DNA of 11,069 nucleotides from an uncultured Pelagibacteraceae bacterium (lineage in GTDB: Bacteria > Pseudomonadota > Alphaproteobacteria > Pelagibacterales > Pelagibacteraceae), in NCBI GenBank assembly GCA_902557585.1, contig CACEBA010000019.1, positions 1 to 11,069 on the forward strand, read 5' to 3'. Below the pieces are notes generated by a model. That model was not told the origin of the DNA, made no database searches, and was given only the letters and a program-made list of their open reading frames with translations. Shown here piece by piece: positions 1 to 5,631 of this stretch; position 1 is the first letter of the stretch, and every line of letters starts with the position of its first letter. The position numbers were made by a program, and so were the translations under genes.

Positions 1-33
1 CTTCTCTGAGTAATTTTGTTGGAATTCTATCAT
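1..33 (-). CDS. Start of an unidentified gene, truncated by the left edge
   Basis: Only 11 codons are visible (MIEFQQNYSEK), read leftward from an ATG at 33-31 and open to the window edge. The ATG overlaps the TGA stop of the upstream lactonase gene as ATGA, the same arrangement seen between the first two genes of this operon, so translational coupling is likely. A weak purine stretch (AAGAGA) lies upstream. Too little is visible to name the product. By position it should be a further member of the sugar-acid operon, such as a transport component, aldehyde dehydrogenase or regulator, but that is a guess. Confidence 0.5.
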   Translation of the reverse strand, partial: MIEFQQNYSEK

Positions 34-938
34 AATAAAGATCTCTTTTTTTCATTTATAAAATTAAATTTTTTTTGTAAAAACCCTTTACAATTAGTTT
101 TTACACTAAATAAAGATCCTGAGTATCTAAATTTTCGCATTTCTCCACTGTTAATACCTTTAGTAGCACTTGTTACAAAAAGTTCGTTGTTATTTAGTCC
201 ACCAAATGTGCAGTTTGTAATATTTTTAGCAGGAAATTTTATCTTGTGAATTAGCTTTGCTTTATTATTAAATACCGAGATACAAGCTCCATGATAATGG
301 GCTACCCATAGATTTTTATTCCTATCTAAGGTCATACCATCTGGCACACCTTCTTTGTTAGAAAATGATTTAAAAATTTTTTTTGTTTTTATTTTATTAT
401 TTTTATTTATAGCGATTTTATAAATTTTTTTTTTAGAACTATCTGTATGATAAAAATTGTATTGATCTATAAAAGCTGGTCCATTTGTAATTTGGTAATT
501 TGTATCAATTTTGGTTAACAACAATTTTTTATCTAATTTATATAAAGACCCTTTTTCAATCTTTCTCTCCAGGTTATCCATTGTACCAAACCACAAATTT
601 CCAGCTGGATCTGTTTTGCCATCATTAATTCTATTCAGTTTTGTATTTGATTCAATCGGTATTGATTTTATAATTTTTTTTGTTTTGAGACTTTGAATTC
701 TAATTTCTCCTTGTAATCCCAAAATAAATATATCTTTTTTAACATGTGCTACAAAACCAATTTCTTTATTTACTTTAATTATTTTTCTTTTTTTTGTTTT
801 AATATTTAAAGAAAAAATTTTTTTTTTTTTAATATCGACAAAATATATTGTATTTTGTTCTTTTACCCACAGAGTCCCCTCACCTAAAGTACATTGTAAA
901 TTCCAAAGAACTGTTGGTTTAGAAGTTTTTATTTTCAC
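30..938 (-). CDS. SMP-30/gluconolactonase/LRE family sugar lactonase (XylC-like)
   Basis: This 302-residue protein should hydrolyse an aldonolactone to the free sugar acid in the cytoplasm; no signal peptide is seen. It is a six-bladed propeller of the SMP-30/regucalcin family. The metal and substrate positions of that family are visible: Glu20 in LGEG, Arg103 and Asn105 in NRIND, Asn152 in TNGP and Asp200 in PDG. From memory of the family, the N-terminus and the TNGP and FYHTD segments resemble Caulobacter D-xylonolactonase XylC, which fits a dehydratase of the XylD type nearby. The start is a GTG at 938, six bases after the stop of the preceding hydrolase gene, without a clear Shine-Dalgarno. 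An ATG about as far upstream of LGEG is not available. Lysine is about 17% of residues (53 of 302), far more than in the other operon proteins, and four lysines near residue 37-40 are encoded by a run of 13 A. The sugar is inferred, not shown. Confidence 0.85.
   Translation of the reverse strand: MKIKTSKPTVLWNLQCTLGEGTLWVKEQNTIYFVDIKKKKIFSLNIKTKKRKIIKVNKEIGFVAHVKKDIFILGLQGEIRIQSLKTKKIIKSIPIESNTKLNRINDGKTDPAGNLWFGTMDNLERKIEKGSLYKLDKKLLLTKIDTNYQITNGPAFIDQYNFYHTDSSKKKIYKIAINKNNKIKTKKIFKSFSNKEGVPDGMTLDRNKNLWVAHYHGACISVFNNKAKLIHKIKFPAKNITNCTFGGLNNNELFVTSATKGINSGEMRKFRYSGSLFSVKTNCKGFLQKKFNFINEKKRSLL
818..830 (-). repeat. 13-base A homopolymer inside the lactonase gene
   Basis: Thirteen consecutive T on the plus strand read as A13 in the lactonase coding strand and encode four lysines and the first base of an Ile codon. 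The frame is intact as given. Runs of this length are prone to slippage in replication, transcription and sequencing. Confidence 0.9.
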
Positions 939-944
939 AAATAA

Positions 945-1787
945 TTAAAGTGCAACAACTTTTGAATTTTGTTCTCCCAAATTTTCTATTGATAACCTAA
1001 GAGTGTCACCAGCTTTTAAAAACTGCTGTGGCTTCATACCCATACCAACTCCTGGGGGCGTTCCTGTAGTAATTATATCCCCTGGCTGTAATGACATAAA
1101 CTTACTTAGATAAGAAACAATTACATTTACATTAAAAATCATTGTGTTTGTATTTCCAGTTTGCATCCTGTTACCGTTTACATCTAAACTCATTTTTAAA
1201 TTATTAACATCTTGTATTTCATCTGCAGTTACTAAATAAGGTCCTATTGGCCCGTAAGTATCGTGTGATTTACCCTTAACCCATTGGCCCATTTTTTCAA
1301 TTTGCCATTCTCTTTCACTAACATCATTCACTAAACAATATCCTAATATATGATCTTGAGACTGGTCTTCTGATATATGCTTAGCTTCTTTTCCTATTAC
1401 TAAACCAAGCTCTACTTCCCAGTCTAATTTTTTTGATCCTGATACTATTTGAATATCGTCATTTGGACCATTTATTGAACTTGTCGCTTTCATAAAAGTT
1501 ATTGGTTCCGATGGTGGTTTAGCTCCTGTTTCTGCTGCATGATCCGAGAAATTAAGACCTATGGCTATAAATTTACCCGGTTTACTTATACAAGAACCAA
1601 TTCTTTCTTTGGAATTTATTTCTGGTAGTGAGGTCAAATTAATATCTTTAAGTTTTGAAATTATCTCAAAGTTTAAATGTTCTGGATTTAAATCCTTGAT
1701 ATGTGTGCTTAAATCTCTAATTTTACCCTCAGCATCTAATGCTGCTGGTTTTTCATTTCCTCTTTGTCCTACTCTTAATAATTTCAT
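945..1787 (-). CDS. Fumarylacetoacetate hydrolase family protein, 2,4-diketo-3-deoxyaldonate hydrolase-like
   Basis: A 280-residue FAH-fold enzyme, likely cytoplasmic and divalent-metal dependent. The FAH metal ligands are present as Glu124 and Glu126 in DWEVELGLVIG and Asp155 in NDVSEREW, and the C-terminal GTPPGVG loop is at 242-248. The N-terminus (MKLLRVGQRGNEKP, then IRDLS) and the overall length match the subgroup often labelled ureidoglycolate lyase but characterised in L-fucose, L-rhamnose and pentose pathways as hydrolases of 2,4-diketo-3-deoxy sugar acids, giving pyruvate plus lactate or glycolate. It follows the SDR gene that would make such a substrate, with a 15-bp gap, and precedes the lactonase gene by 6 bp, so one operon is likely. 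The ATG at 1787 is preceded by AAGGAGG. This length differs from the longer XylX of the Weimberg pathway. The substrate chain length is not readable from the sequence. Confidence 0.87.
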   Translation of the reverse strand: MKLLRVGQRGNEKPAALDAEGKIRDLSTHIKDLNPEHLNFEIISKLKDINLTSLPEINSKERIGSCISKPGKFIAIGLNFSDHAAETGAKPPSEPITFMKATSSINGPNDDIQIVSGSKKLDWEVELGLVIGKEAKHISEDQSQDHILGYCLVNDVSEREWQIEKMGQWVKGKSHDTYGPIGPYLVTADEIQDVNNLKMSLDVNGNRMQTGNTNTMIFNVNVIVSYLSKFMSLQPGDIITTGTPPGVGMGMKPQQFLKAGDTLRLSIENLGEQNSKVVAL

Positions 1788-1790
1788 AAT

Positions 1791-1797
1791 CCTCCTT
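1791..1797 (-). promoter_or_regulatory. Shine-Dalgarno AAGGAGG for the FAH-family hydrolase
   Basis: A full AAGGAGG lies three bases upstream of the ATG at 1787 on the minus strand, in the 15-base gap after the SDR stop. Most starts in this window lack a recognisable Shine-Dalgarno, so this one stands out. It fixes the hydrolase start, although the spacing is short. Confidence 0.75.
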
Positions 1798-1802
1798 AAA
1801 TA

Positions 1803-2546
1803 TTAAATTGAAATTCCACCATCAACAGAAAACGTTGTACCCGTTGTAAAAGTTGACTCATCACTTGCTAAATAAATAGCAATTGAAGCTATTTCTTCTG
1901 CAGTACCTAATCTTCCCATTGGTTGTCTTGCTATAAAATCTTTCTTAGCTTGAATGGGATCTGGGCTTTGATTAACTCTTTCTTGCCAAGAAGGTGAAAA
2001 AACTGTGCCAGGCGCAATCGAGTTACATCTAATATTATTTTTAACAAAATCAGATGCGATTGACTTTGTTAAACCAATCACTGCTCCTTTTGTTGTTCCA
2101 TAAACAAATCTATTTGGAAAGCCTTTTAAGCTTGACGCACATGATGAAACATTAACTATACTTCCTTTATTTTGTTTAATCATAATAGGTAAAATCGCTT
2201 TAGACATAAAATACATAGATTTTACATTAACAATATTAGAAAAATCCCAATCTTTTTCTTCACACTCCAGTATTGTACCATGATGAACAAAACCAACTGC
2301 ATTAAATAATACATCGACTTGATCTAAATTTTTTACAAATTCTAAGATTGAATTCTTATCAGTTGAATCTAATTTCTTAACTTCAATATCTGGATACTCT
2401 TTGTTTAAATCGGCTAAAGTCTTATCATTGATATCTGTCGCTATGACATTTGCACCTTCATTATGAAATGCAATTGCTGTTGCTTTTCCAATTCCTTGTC
2501 CCGCGGCTGTTACGATAATATTTTTATTTGCCAATCTTCCACTCAT
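1803..2546 (-). CDS. SDR dehydrogenase, 2-keto-3-deoxyaldonate 4-dehydrogenase/BDH2-like
   Basis: A 247-residue classical short-chain dehydrogenase. The cofactor glycine motif TAAGQGIG is at 13-20 and Asp38 follows the second strand, which favours NAD over NADP. NAVG at 82-85 replaces the usual NNAG. The catalytic set is Asn107, Ser135, Tyr149 and Lys153. The stretch from VDVLFN through GFVHHGTILECEEKDWDF resembles human BDH2/DHRS6 and the bacterial 2-keto-3-deoxy-L-fuconate dehydrogenases. In bacteria, genes of this subgroup sit beside the same FAH-type hydrolase found here, and the enzyme oxidises the C4 hydroxyl of a 2-keto-3-deoxy sugar acid. The start ATG overlaps the TGA of the upstream dehydrogenase as ATGA, indicating translational coupling. 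A 3-hydroxybutyrate dehydrogenase role is the main alternative, but the neighbours argue for sugar-acid oxidation. Confidence 0.87.
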   Translation of the reverse strand: MSGRLANKNIIVTAAGQGIGKATAIAFHNEGANVIATDINDKTLADLNKEYPDIEVKKLDSTDKNSILEFVKNLDQVDVLFNAVGFVHHGTILECEEKDWDFSNIVNVKSMYFMSKAILPIMIKQNKGSIVNVSSCASSLKGFPNRFVYGTTKGAVIGLTKSIASDFVKNNIRCNSIAPGTVFSPSWQERVNQSPDPIQAKKDFIARQPMGRLGTAEEIASIAIYLASDESTFTTGTTFSVDGGISI

Positions 2547-3412
2547 TTTTCGTTCATCCTTTCAATTTCTTTATACAACGAACTATGGTCATCATTTCCA
2601 CAACCATTTTCAACTAAGTTTTTATACATTTCTTTAACTAAATTTGAAATAGGTAAATGAGTATTAAAATTATTTGCACATTCTAGAATATTATTCATAT
2701 CTTTTAAGTGTGTAGAAGTTTTTCCTTTAGGAGTGAAATCTTTATTTATCATTCTTTTTCCATGCGTTTGTAAAACTTTACTATCTGCCCAACCCCCTGA
2801 TAAAGCACTGATCATTTTGATAGGGTCAGCTCCAGCTTTTTCGCATAATGTAACCGCTTCAGCTACAGCACCTATTGTTAAACCAACTATAATTTGGTTT
2901 GCTAGCTTGGAAACCTGTCCACTTCCAACAGGTCCGACTAAAGTGGGATTTCCCATAGTTTTAAGAAGATCTTTGACTTCATTAAATACATTTTGATCTC
3001 CTCCTATCATAATTGCAAGCGTGGCTTCTTCAGCACCAATTGTTCCTCCTGATACAGGTGCATCTAAATAATTAATATCTTTCAACTTGAGACTATTTGC
3101 ATGCTTTTTTGCGGTTATTGGTTTTACTGAACTCATATCTATTAAAATTTTTCCAGATTTTAAATTTTCAACAAAATTTTGATTATTCATCACCTCGTCC
3201 ACAGCTTTATCATCAGTCAACATCGTTATAATTACATCACTATTATTAACAAGTTCGCCCAATGATTTTGCAATTTCAGCCCCAAATTCTTTTAACAAAT
3301 CTGCTTTATTTGGAGATCTGTTAAAGGCCATCAGCTTATATCCAGATTTTAGTATATTTTTTGCCATTGGAAGACCCATTAAACCAATGCCTATAAATCC
3401 AATTTTTTTCAT
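2543..3412 (-). CDS. 3-hydroxyisobutyrate dehydrogenase family oxidoreductase, tartronate semialdehyde reductase-like
   Basis: A 289-residue beta-hydroxyacid dehydrogenase, first gene of the minus-strand operon. The Rossmann motif GFIGIGLMG is at 5-13, and Asn31-Arg32 after the second strand suggests NADP. The substrate motif DAPVSGG is at 117-123, the catalytic Lys169 lies in GSGQVSKLANQ, and KDMNN is near 237. The C-terminal DHSSLYKEIE resembles GarR/GlxR tartronate semialdehyde reductases. I chose the ATG at 3412 because MKKIGFIG is the standard family start; a TTG at 3430 would add six residues and is less likely. It could interconvert the hydroxy acid released by the hydrolase (glycerate, glycolate or lactate) with its aldehyde, or reduce a semialdehyde. 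The family covers many substrates, so the exact one is open. Its stop overlaps the SDR start by four bases. Confidence 0.85.
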   Translation of the reverse strand: MKKIGFIGIGLMGLPMAKNILKSGYKLMAFNRSPNKADLLKEFGAEIAKSLGELVNNSDVIITMLTDDKAVDEVMNNQNFVENLKSGKILIDMSSVKPITAKKHANSLKLKDINYLDAPVSGGTIGAEEATLAIMIGGDQNVFNEVKDLLKTMGNPTLVGPVGSGQVSKLANQIIVGLTIGAVAEAVTLCEKAGADPIKMISALSGGWADSKVLQTHGKRMINKDFTPKGKTSTHLKDMNNILECANNFNTHLPISNLVKEMYKNLVENGCGNDDHSSLYKEIERMNEK

Positions 3413-3535
3413 ACTTATTACAAGGCTCAAAAAAATTTATTATTTAATATTGCCATTACTATTAAAATTTAAAACTGTTAGATTACAACCTATTTTATTA
3501 TATAACTAATATTCTAAACAAACCAATATTTTTAA
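3413..3535. promoter_or_regulatory. Divergent promoter region between the two sugar-acid transcription units
   Basis: This 123-bp AT-rich spacer separates the ATG starts of the minus-strand dehydrogenase operon and the plus-strand dehydratase. It must carry promoters for both. Neither gene has a recognisable Shine-Dalgarno next to its start. No regulator gene lies in the window, and no clear operator palindrome could be picked out. Confidence 0.6.
3497..3526 (-). promoter_or_regulatory. Candidate sigma-70 promoter for the minus-strand operon
   Basis: On the minus strand, TTGGTT (3526-3521) and a perfect TATAAT (3502-3497) are separated by 18 bases. Transcription would start near 3490 and give a leader of roughly 80 bases before the ATG at 3412. 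The -35 match is weak, and AT-rich DNA gives chance -10 matches easily. Confidence 0.3.
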
Positions 3536-5320
3536 ATGCCTAGAAAAAGAAAAACTAAATTACGTAGCGATCAATGGTTTAATAATCCAAAAAATCCTGA
3601 CATGACTGCGTTGTATTTAGAAAAATATCTTAATTACGGTTTAAAAAGAAAAGATTTACAATCTGGAAAACCAATTATTGGGATAGCTCAATCAGGAAGC
3701 GATCTTTCACCATGTAATAGGCATTTTTTATCTCTTAGTAAAAGAATTAAGAATGGAATTAAAAAAGCTGGCGGTATTCCCATGGAGTTTCCAACTCATC
3801 CTATACAAGAAACTGGTAAAAGACCCACTGCAATGTTAGATAGAAATTTATCTTATTTATCATTAGTGGAAGTTTTATATGGATACCCAATTGATGGGGT
3901 AATTTTAACTACAGGATGTGATAAAACTACGCCTGCTGCATTAATGGCTGCTGCTACGGTTAATATTCCAGCGATTGTTCTTTCTGGAGGTCCTATGCTT
4001 GATGGATTTTATAAAGGTAAGTTAGCTGGATCTGGAACAATCATATGGGAAGCTAGAAAGTTAATGGCGAAAGGTGAAATTAACTATGATGAATTTATGG
4101 ATATGGCAGCTTCATCGGCACCGAGTGTTGGACATTGTAATACTATGGGTACTGCTTCTTCCATGAACTCTGTTGCTGAGGCGTTAGGGATGTCATTGCC
4201 AGGGTGTGCAGTAATACCTGCCCCTTATAAAGAAAGAGAGAAAATTTCATATGAAACTGGAAAAAGAATTGTTGGTATGGTTCATGAAAACTTAACGCCT
4301 TCAAAAATTATGACACGAAAAGCATTTGAAAACGCAGTTGTTGTTGCAAGTGCAATAGGAGGTTCAAGTAACTGCACTCCACATTTAAGTGCTATTGCCA
4401 AACATATGGGTATTAAATTTCATTTATCTGATTGGCAAAAATTAGGTCATAAAATTCCTCTGTTAGTCAATTGTCAGCCTGCAGGTGAGTATTTAATGGA
4501 AAGTTTTTTTAGATCTGGCGGTGTTCCAGCTGTTATGAAAGAGTTAATTAAAAATAATAAAATTCACACAAATTTGATAACCGTAACTGGAAAAAAAATT
4601 GGTCAAAATTTAAGAAAGAAAATAAAAACTGACCCTAAAGTGATTAAAACATTTGAAAATTCTCTTGCTGATAAAGCTGGTTTTTTAGTCTTGCGTAGTA
4701 ATTTTTTTTCGACGGCTATAATGAAAACATCAGTTATTAGTAAGGAATTTAAAGACAGATATCTTTCTAACCCTAAAAAACCTAACGTTTTTATTGCAAA
4801 CGCAATAGTTTTTGAGGGACCTGAAGATTACCATAGAAGATTAAACAGTAAAAAATTACATATTGATGAAAATTCTATTTTAATAGTAAGAGGTTGTGGA
4901 CCAGTTGGATATCCTGGATCTGCTGAGGTAATCAATATGCAGCCACCAGATCGATTGTTAAAAAAAGGTATTAATACATTACCTACATTAGGTGACGGTA
5001 GACAAAGTGGTACATCAGCAAGTCCATCAATACTTCATGTTTCTCCTGAATCCGCGGTAGGTGGAGATCTAGGTATCATTAAAACCGGTGATCAAATTAA
5101 AATAGATTTAAATAAAAGAAGAGTCGATTTATTAATTCCACAATCAGAATTTAAGATTAGAAGAAAAAAAAGAAAAATATTTAAATTTAATAATCAAACA
5201 CCTTGGCAAGAGATTTTTAGAGATACGGTTGGCCAACTCGAAGATGGAGCTTGCATTAATTCTCGTGGAAAATTTTTAAAAGTTTCGTCTACAAAAGGTA
5301 TTCCAAGAGACTCACACTAG
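3536..5320 (+). CDS. IlvD/Edd family sugar-acid dehydratase (D-xylonate/L-arabonate dehydratase-like)
   Basis: A 594-residue iron-sulfur dehydratase that removes water from an aldonate to give a 2-keto-3-deoxy acid. The three cysteines expected to hold the [2Fe-2S] cluster are Cys60 (SPCNR), Cys128 (TTGCDK) and Cys201 (GHCNTMGTAS). Lys130 next to Asp129 is the usual carbamylated metal-ligand lysine, and Ser491 in GDGRQSGT is the likely catalytic serine. The opening (DPxNPDMTALYLE-like), the GKPIIGIAQSGSD segment and the C-terminal TPWQEI match the pentonate dehydratase branch that includes Caulobacter XylD and rhizobial L-arabonate dehydratase, rather than IlvD or phosphogluconate dehydratase. 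Length is typical. The gene stands alone and diverges from the lactonase, hydrolase and dehydrogenase operon. The start ATG gives the expected basic N-terminus. D-xylonate, L-arabonate or a related acid such as L-fuconate are all possible substrates. Confidence 0.9.
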   Translation: MPRKRKTKLRSDQWFNNPKNPDMTALYLEKYLNYGLKRKDLQSGKPIIGIAQSGSDLSPCNRHFLSLSKRIKNGIKKAGGIPMEFPTHPIQETGKRPTAMLDRNLSYLSLVEVLYGYPIDGVILTTGCDKTTPAALMAAATVNIPAIVLSGGPMLDGFYKGKLAGSGTIIWEARKLMAKGEINYDEFMDMAASSAPSVGHCNTMGTASSMNSVAEALGMSLPGCAVIPAPYKEREKISYETGKRIVGMVHENLTPSKIMTRKAFENAVVVASAIGGSSNCTPHLSAIAKHMGIKFHLSDWQKLGHKIPLLVNCQPAGEYLMESFFRSGGVPAVMKELIKNNKIHTNLITVTGKKIGQNLRKKIKTDPKVIKTFENSLADKAGFLVLRSNFFSTAIMKTSVISKEFKDRYLSNPKKPNVFIANAIVFEGPEDYHRRLNSKKLHIDENSILIVRGCGPVGYPGSAEVINMQPPDRLLKKGINTLPTLGDGRQSGTSASPSILHVSPESAVGGDLGIIKTGDQIKIDLNKRRVDLLIPQSEFKIRRKKRKIFKFNNQTPWQEIFRDTVGQLEDGACINSRGKFLKVSSTKGIPRDSH

Positions 5321-5453
5321 GTTACAAGTTTTTATCTTATATAAAGAAGTTTAGTGAGTTTAAATATGATATCGAGAATCTACTAAAGCAGTAGGTTGTA
5401 TTCAAGAAATTTATTTCTAAAAATTAAAATAAATTAATTGAAAATCTTTAAAA

Positions 5454-5459
5454 TATAAT
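5454..5459 (+). promoter_or_regulatory. Perfect TATAAT -10 element upstream of the mini-ORF
   Basis: TATAAT at 5454-5459 would start transcription near 5466, giving a short leader that contains the Shine-Dalgarno and mini-ORF. A TTGAAA lies upstream but only ten bases away, and the hexamer at 17-bp spacing (AAATTA) is poor. The promoter is therefore tentative. Confidence 0.3.
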
Positions 5460-5471
5460 TAGCTTTTTCAT

Positions 5472-5479
5472 AAGGAGGT
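5472..5479 (+). promoter_or_regulatory. Strong Shine-Dalgarno AAGGAGGT in the intergenic island
   Basis: AAGGAGGT ends four bases before the ATG at 5484. It is the best ribosome-binding match in the window yet serves no normal gene. AGGAGGT (5473-5479) can also pair with ACCACCT (5498-5504) inside the mini-ORF, with one central A-A mismatch, which would hide the site in a hairpin with an 18-base loop. Confidence 0.6.
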
Positions 5480-5483
5480 TATT

Positions 5484-5513
5484 ATGTTAAAACTATCACC
5501 ACCTGACACTTAG
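5484..5513 (+). CDS. Possible nine-codon peptide ORF (MLKLSPPDT)
   Basis: ATG at 5484 follows AAGGAGGT at ideal spacing and encodes MLKLSPPDT before a TAG at 5511-5513. Reading past the TAG, the same frame stays open for 24 more codons, including QKQTKNKILLDLNAKEA, and ends at a TAA at 5586-5588, exactly where the third hairpin begins. It could be a short leader peptide, the start of a small gene carrying a nonsense mutation, or chance. A 24-codon open run is not rare enough in AT-rich DNA to prove a former gene. I do not recognise the peptide. Confidence 0.3.
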   Translation: MLKLSPPDT

Positions 5514-5530
5514 CTGAATAGCTTTATATT

Positions 5531-5566
5531 TCAAAAACAAACAAAAAATAAAATCCTTTTGGATTT
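5531..5566 (-). terminator. Intrinsic terminator for the minus-strand cytochrome c/unknown gene unit
   Basis: Read on the minus strand, AAATCC (5566-5561), an AAAA loop and GGATTT (5556-5551) form a six-bp hairpin. It is followed by TATTTTTTGTTTGTTTTT, a convincing U-rich tail. It lies about 65 bases after the stop codon of the unknown gene ending at 5632, so the message would carry the two further hairpins as its 3' untranslated region. Confidence 0.65.
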
Positions 5567-5569
5567 AAA

Positions 5570-5627
5570 TGCCAAAGAGGCAATATAAGGGAGCTCTTTA
5601 GGTAATAGCTTAAAGAGCGAACCCTTA
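5570..5627. ncRNA. Two adjacent hairpins with an alternative pairing; possible structured RNA or 3' UTR element
   Basis: TGCC (5570-5573) pairs with GGCA (5579-5582) around an AAAGA loop. Immediately after, TAAGGG (5586-5591) pairs with CCCTTA (5622-5627), and inside it GCTCTTTA (5593-5600) pairs with TAAAGAGC (5611-5618), giving a 14-bp interrupted stem. AAAGAG occurs twice (5574-5579 and 5612-5617) flanking CTCTTT (5594-5599), so the two copies could compete for the same partner and form mutually exclusive folds. The strand is unclear. On the minus strand it lies between a stop codon and an intrinsic terminator; on the plus strand it follows the mini-ORF. It matches no RNA family that I recognise. 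Confidence 0.4.
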
Positions 5628-5631
5628 AAAA

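Larger units (their letters stand above)
5321..5631. other. 311-bp gene-poor island with a mini-ORF and several hairpins
   Basis: This is the longest stretch without a normal gene in the window. The left part (5321-5450) is AT-rich. It holds a bulged hairpin at 5376-5403 (GAAT and CTACT pairing with AGTAG and ATTC around an AAAGC loop) and a small AT hairpin at 5405-5418, but no clear intrinsic terminator for the dehydratase. The right part holds a TATAAT, a strong Shine-Dalgarno with a nine-codon ORF, and three adjacent hairpins (5551-5566, 5570-5582, 5586-5627). I could not match it to tmRNA, RNase P, SRP RNA or a riboswitch class that I know. Confidence 0.6.

Noticed and set aside
945..1787. 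Ureidoglycolate lyase assignment for the FAH-family protein
   Set aside because: No purine or allantoin genes are nearby, and the SDR and lactonase partners point to sugar-acid cleavage.
1561..1806. Plus-strand ORFs inside the minus-strand genes (also near 16, 511, 2463, 2733, 10336 and 10598)
   Set aside because: They are antisense shadows of well-supported genes with no family features or ribosome-binding sites.
3413..3430. TTG start at 3430 adding six residues to the beta-hydroxyacid dehydrogenase
   Set aside because: The ATG at 3412 gives the standard MKKIGFIG start right before the Rossmann fold.
3477..3489. GTTAGATTACAAC as a GntR-type operator
   Set aside because: Only the outer three bases on each side are inverted, which is too weak in AT-rich DNA.
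3536..5320. Dehydratase as biosynthetic IlvD (dihydroxyacid dehydratase)
   Set aside because: The N-terminal block and the C-terminal TPWQEI region match the pentonate dehydratase branch, and the neighbours are sugar-acid enzymes.
5511..5513. TAG as a recoded sense codon
   Set aside because: All clear genes here use standard stops, including TAG at 5318-5320 for the dehydratase; no recoding element is visible.
5321..5631. tmRNA, RNase P RNA, SRP RNA or a known riboswitch
   Set aside because: None of the hallmark sequences I know for these RNAs is visible.
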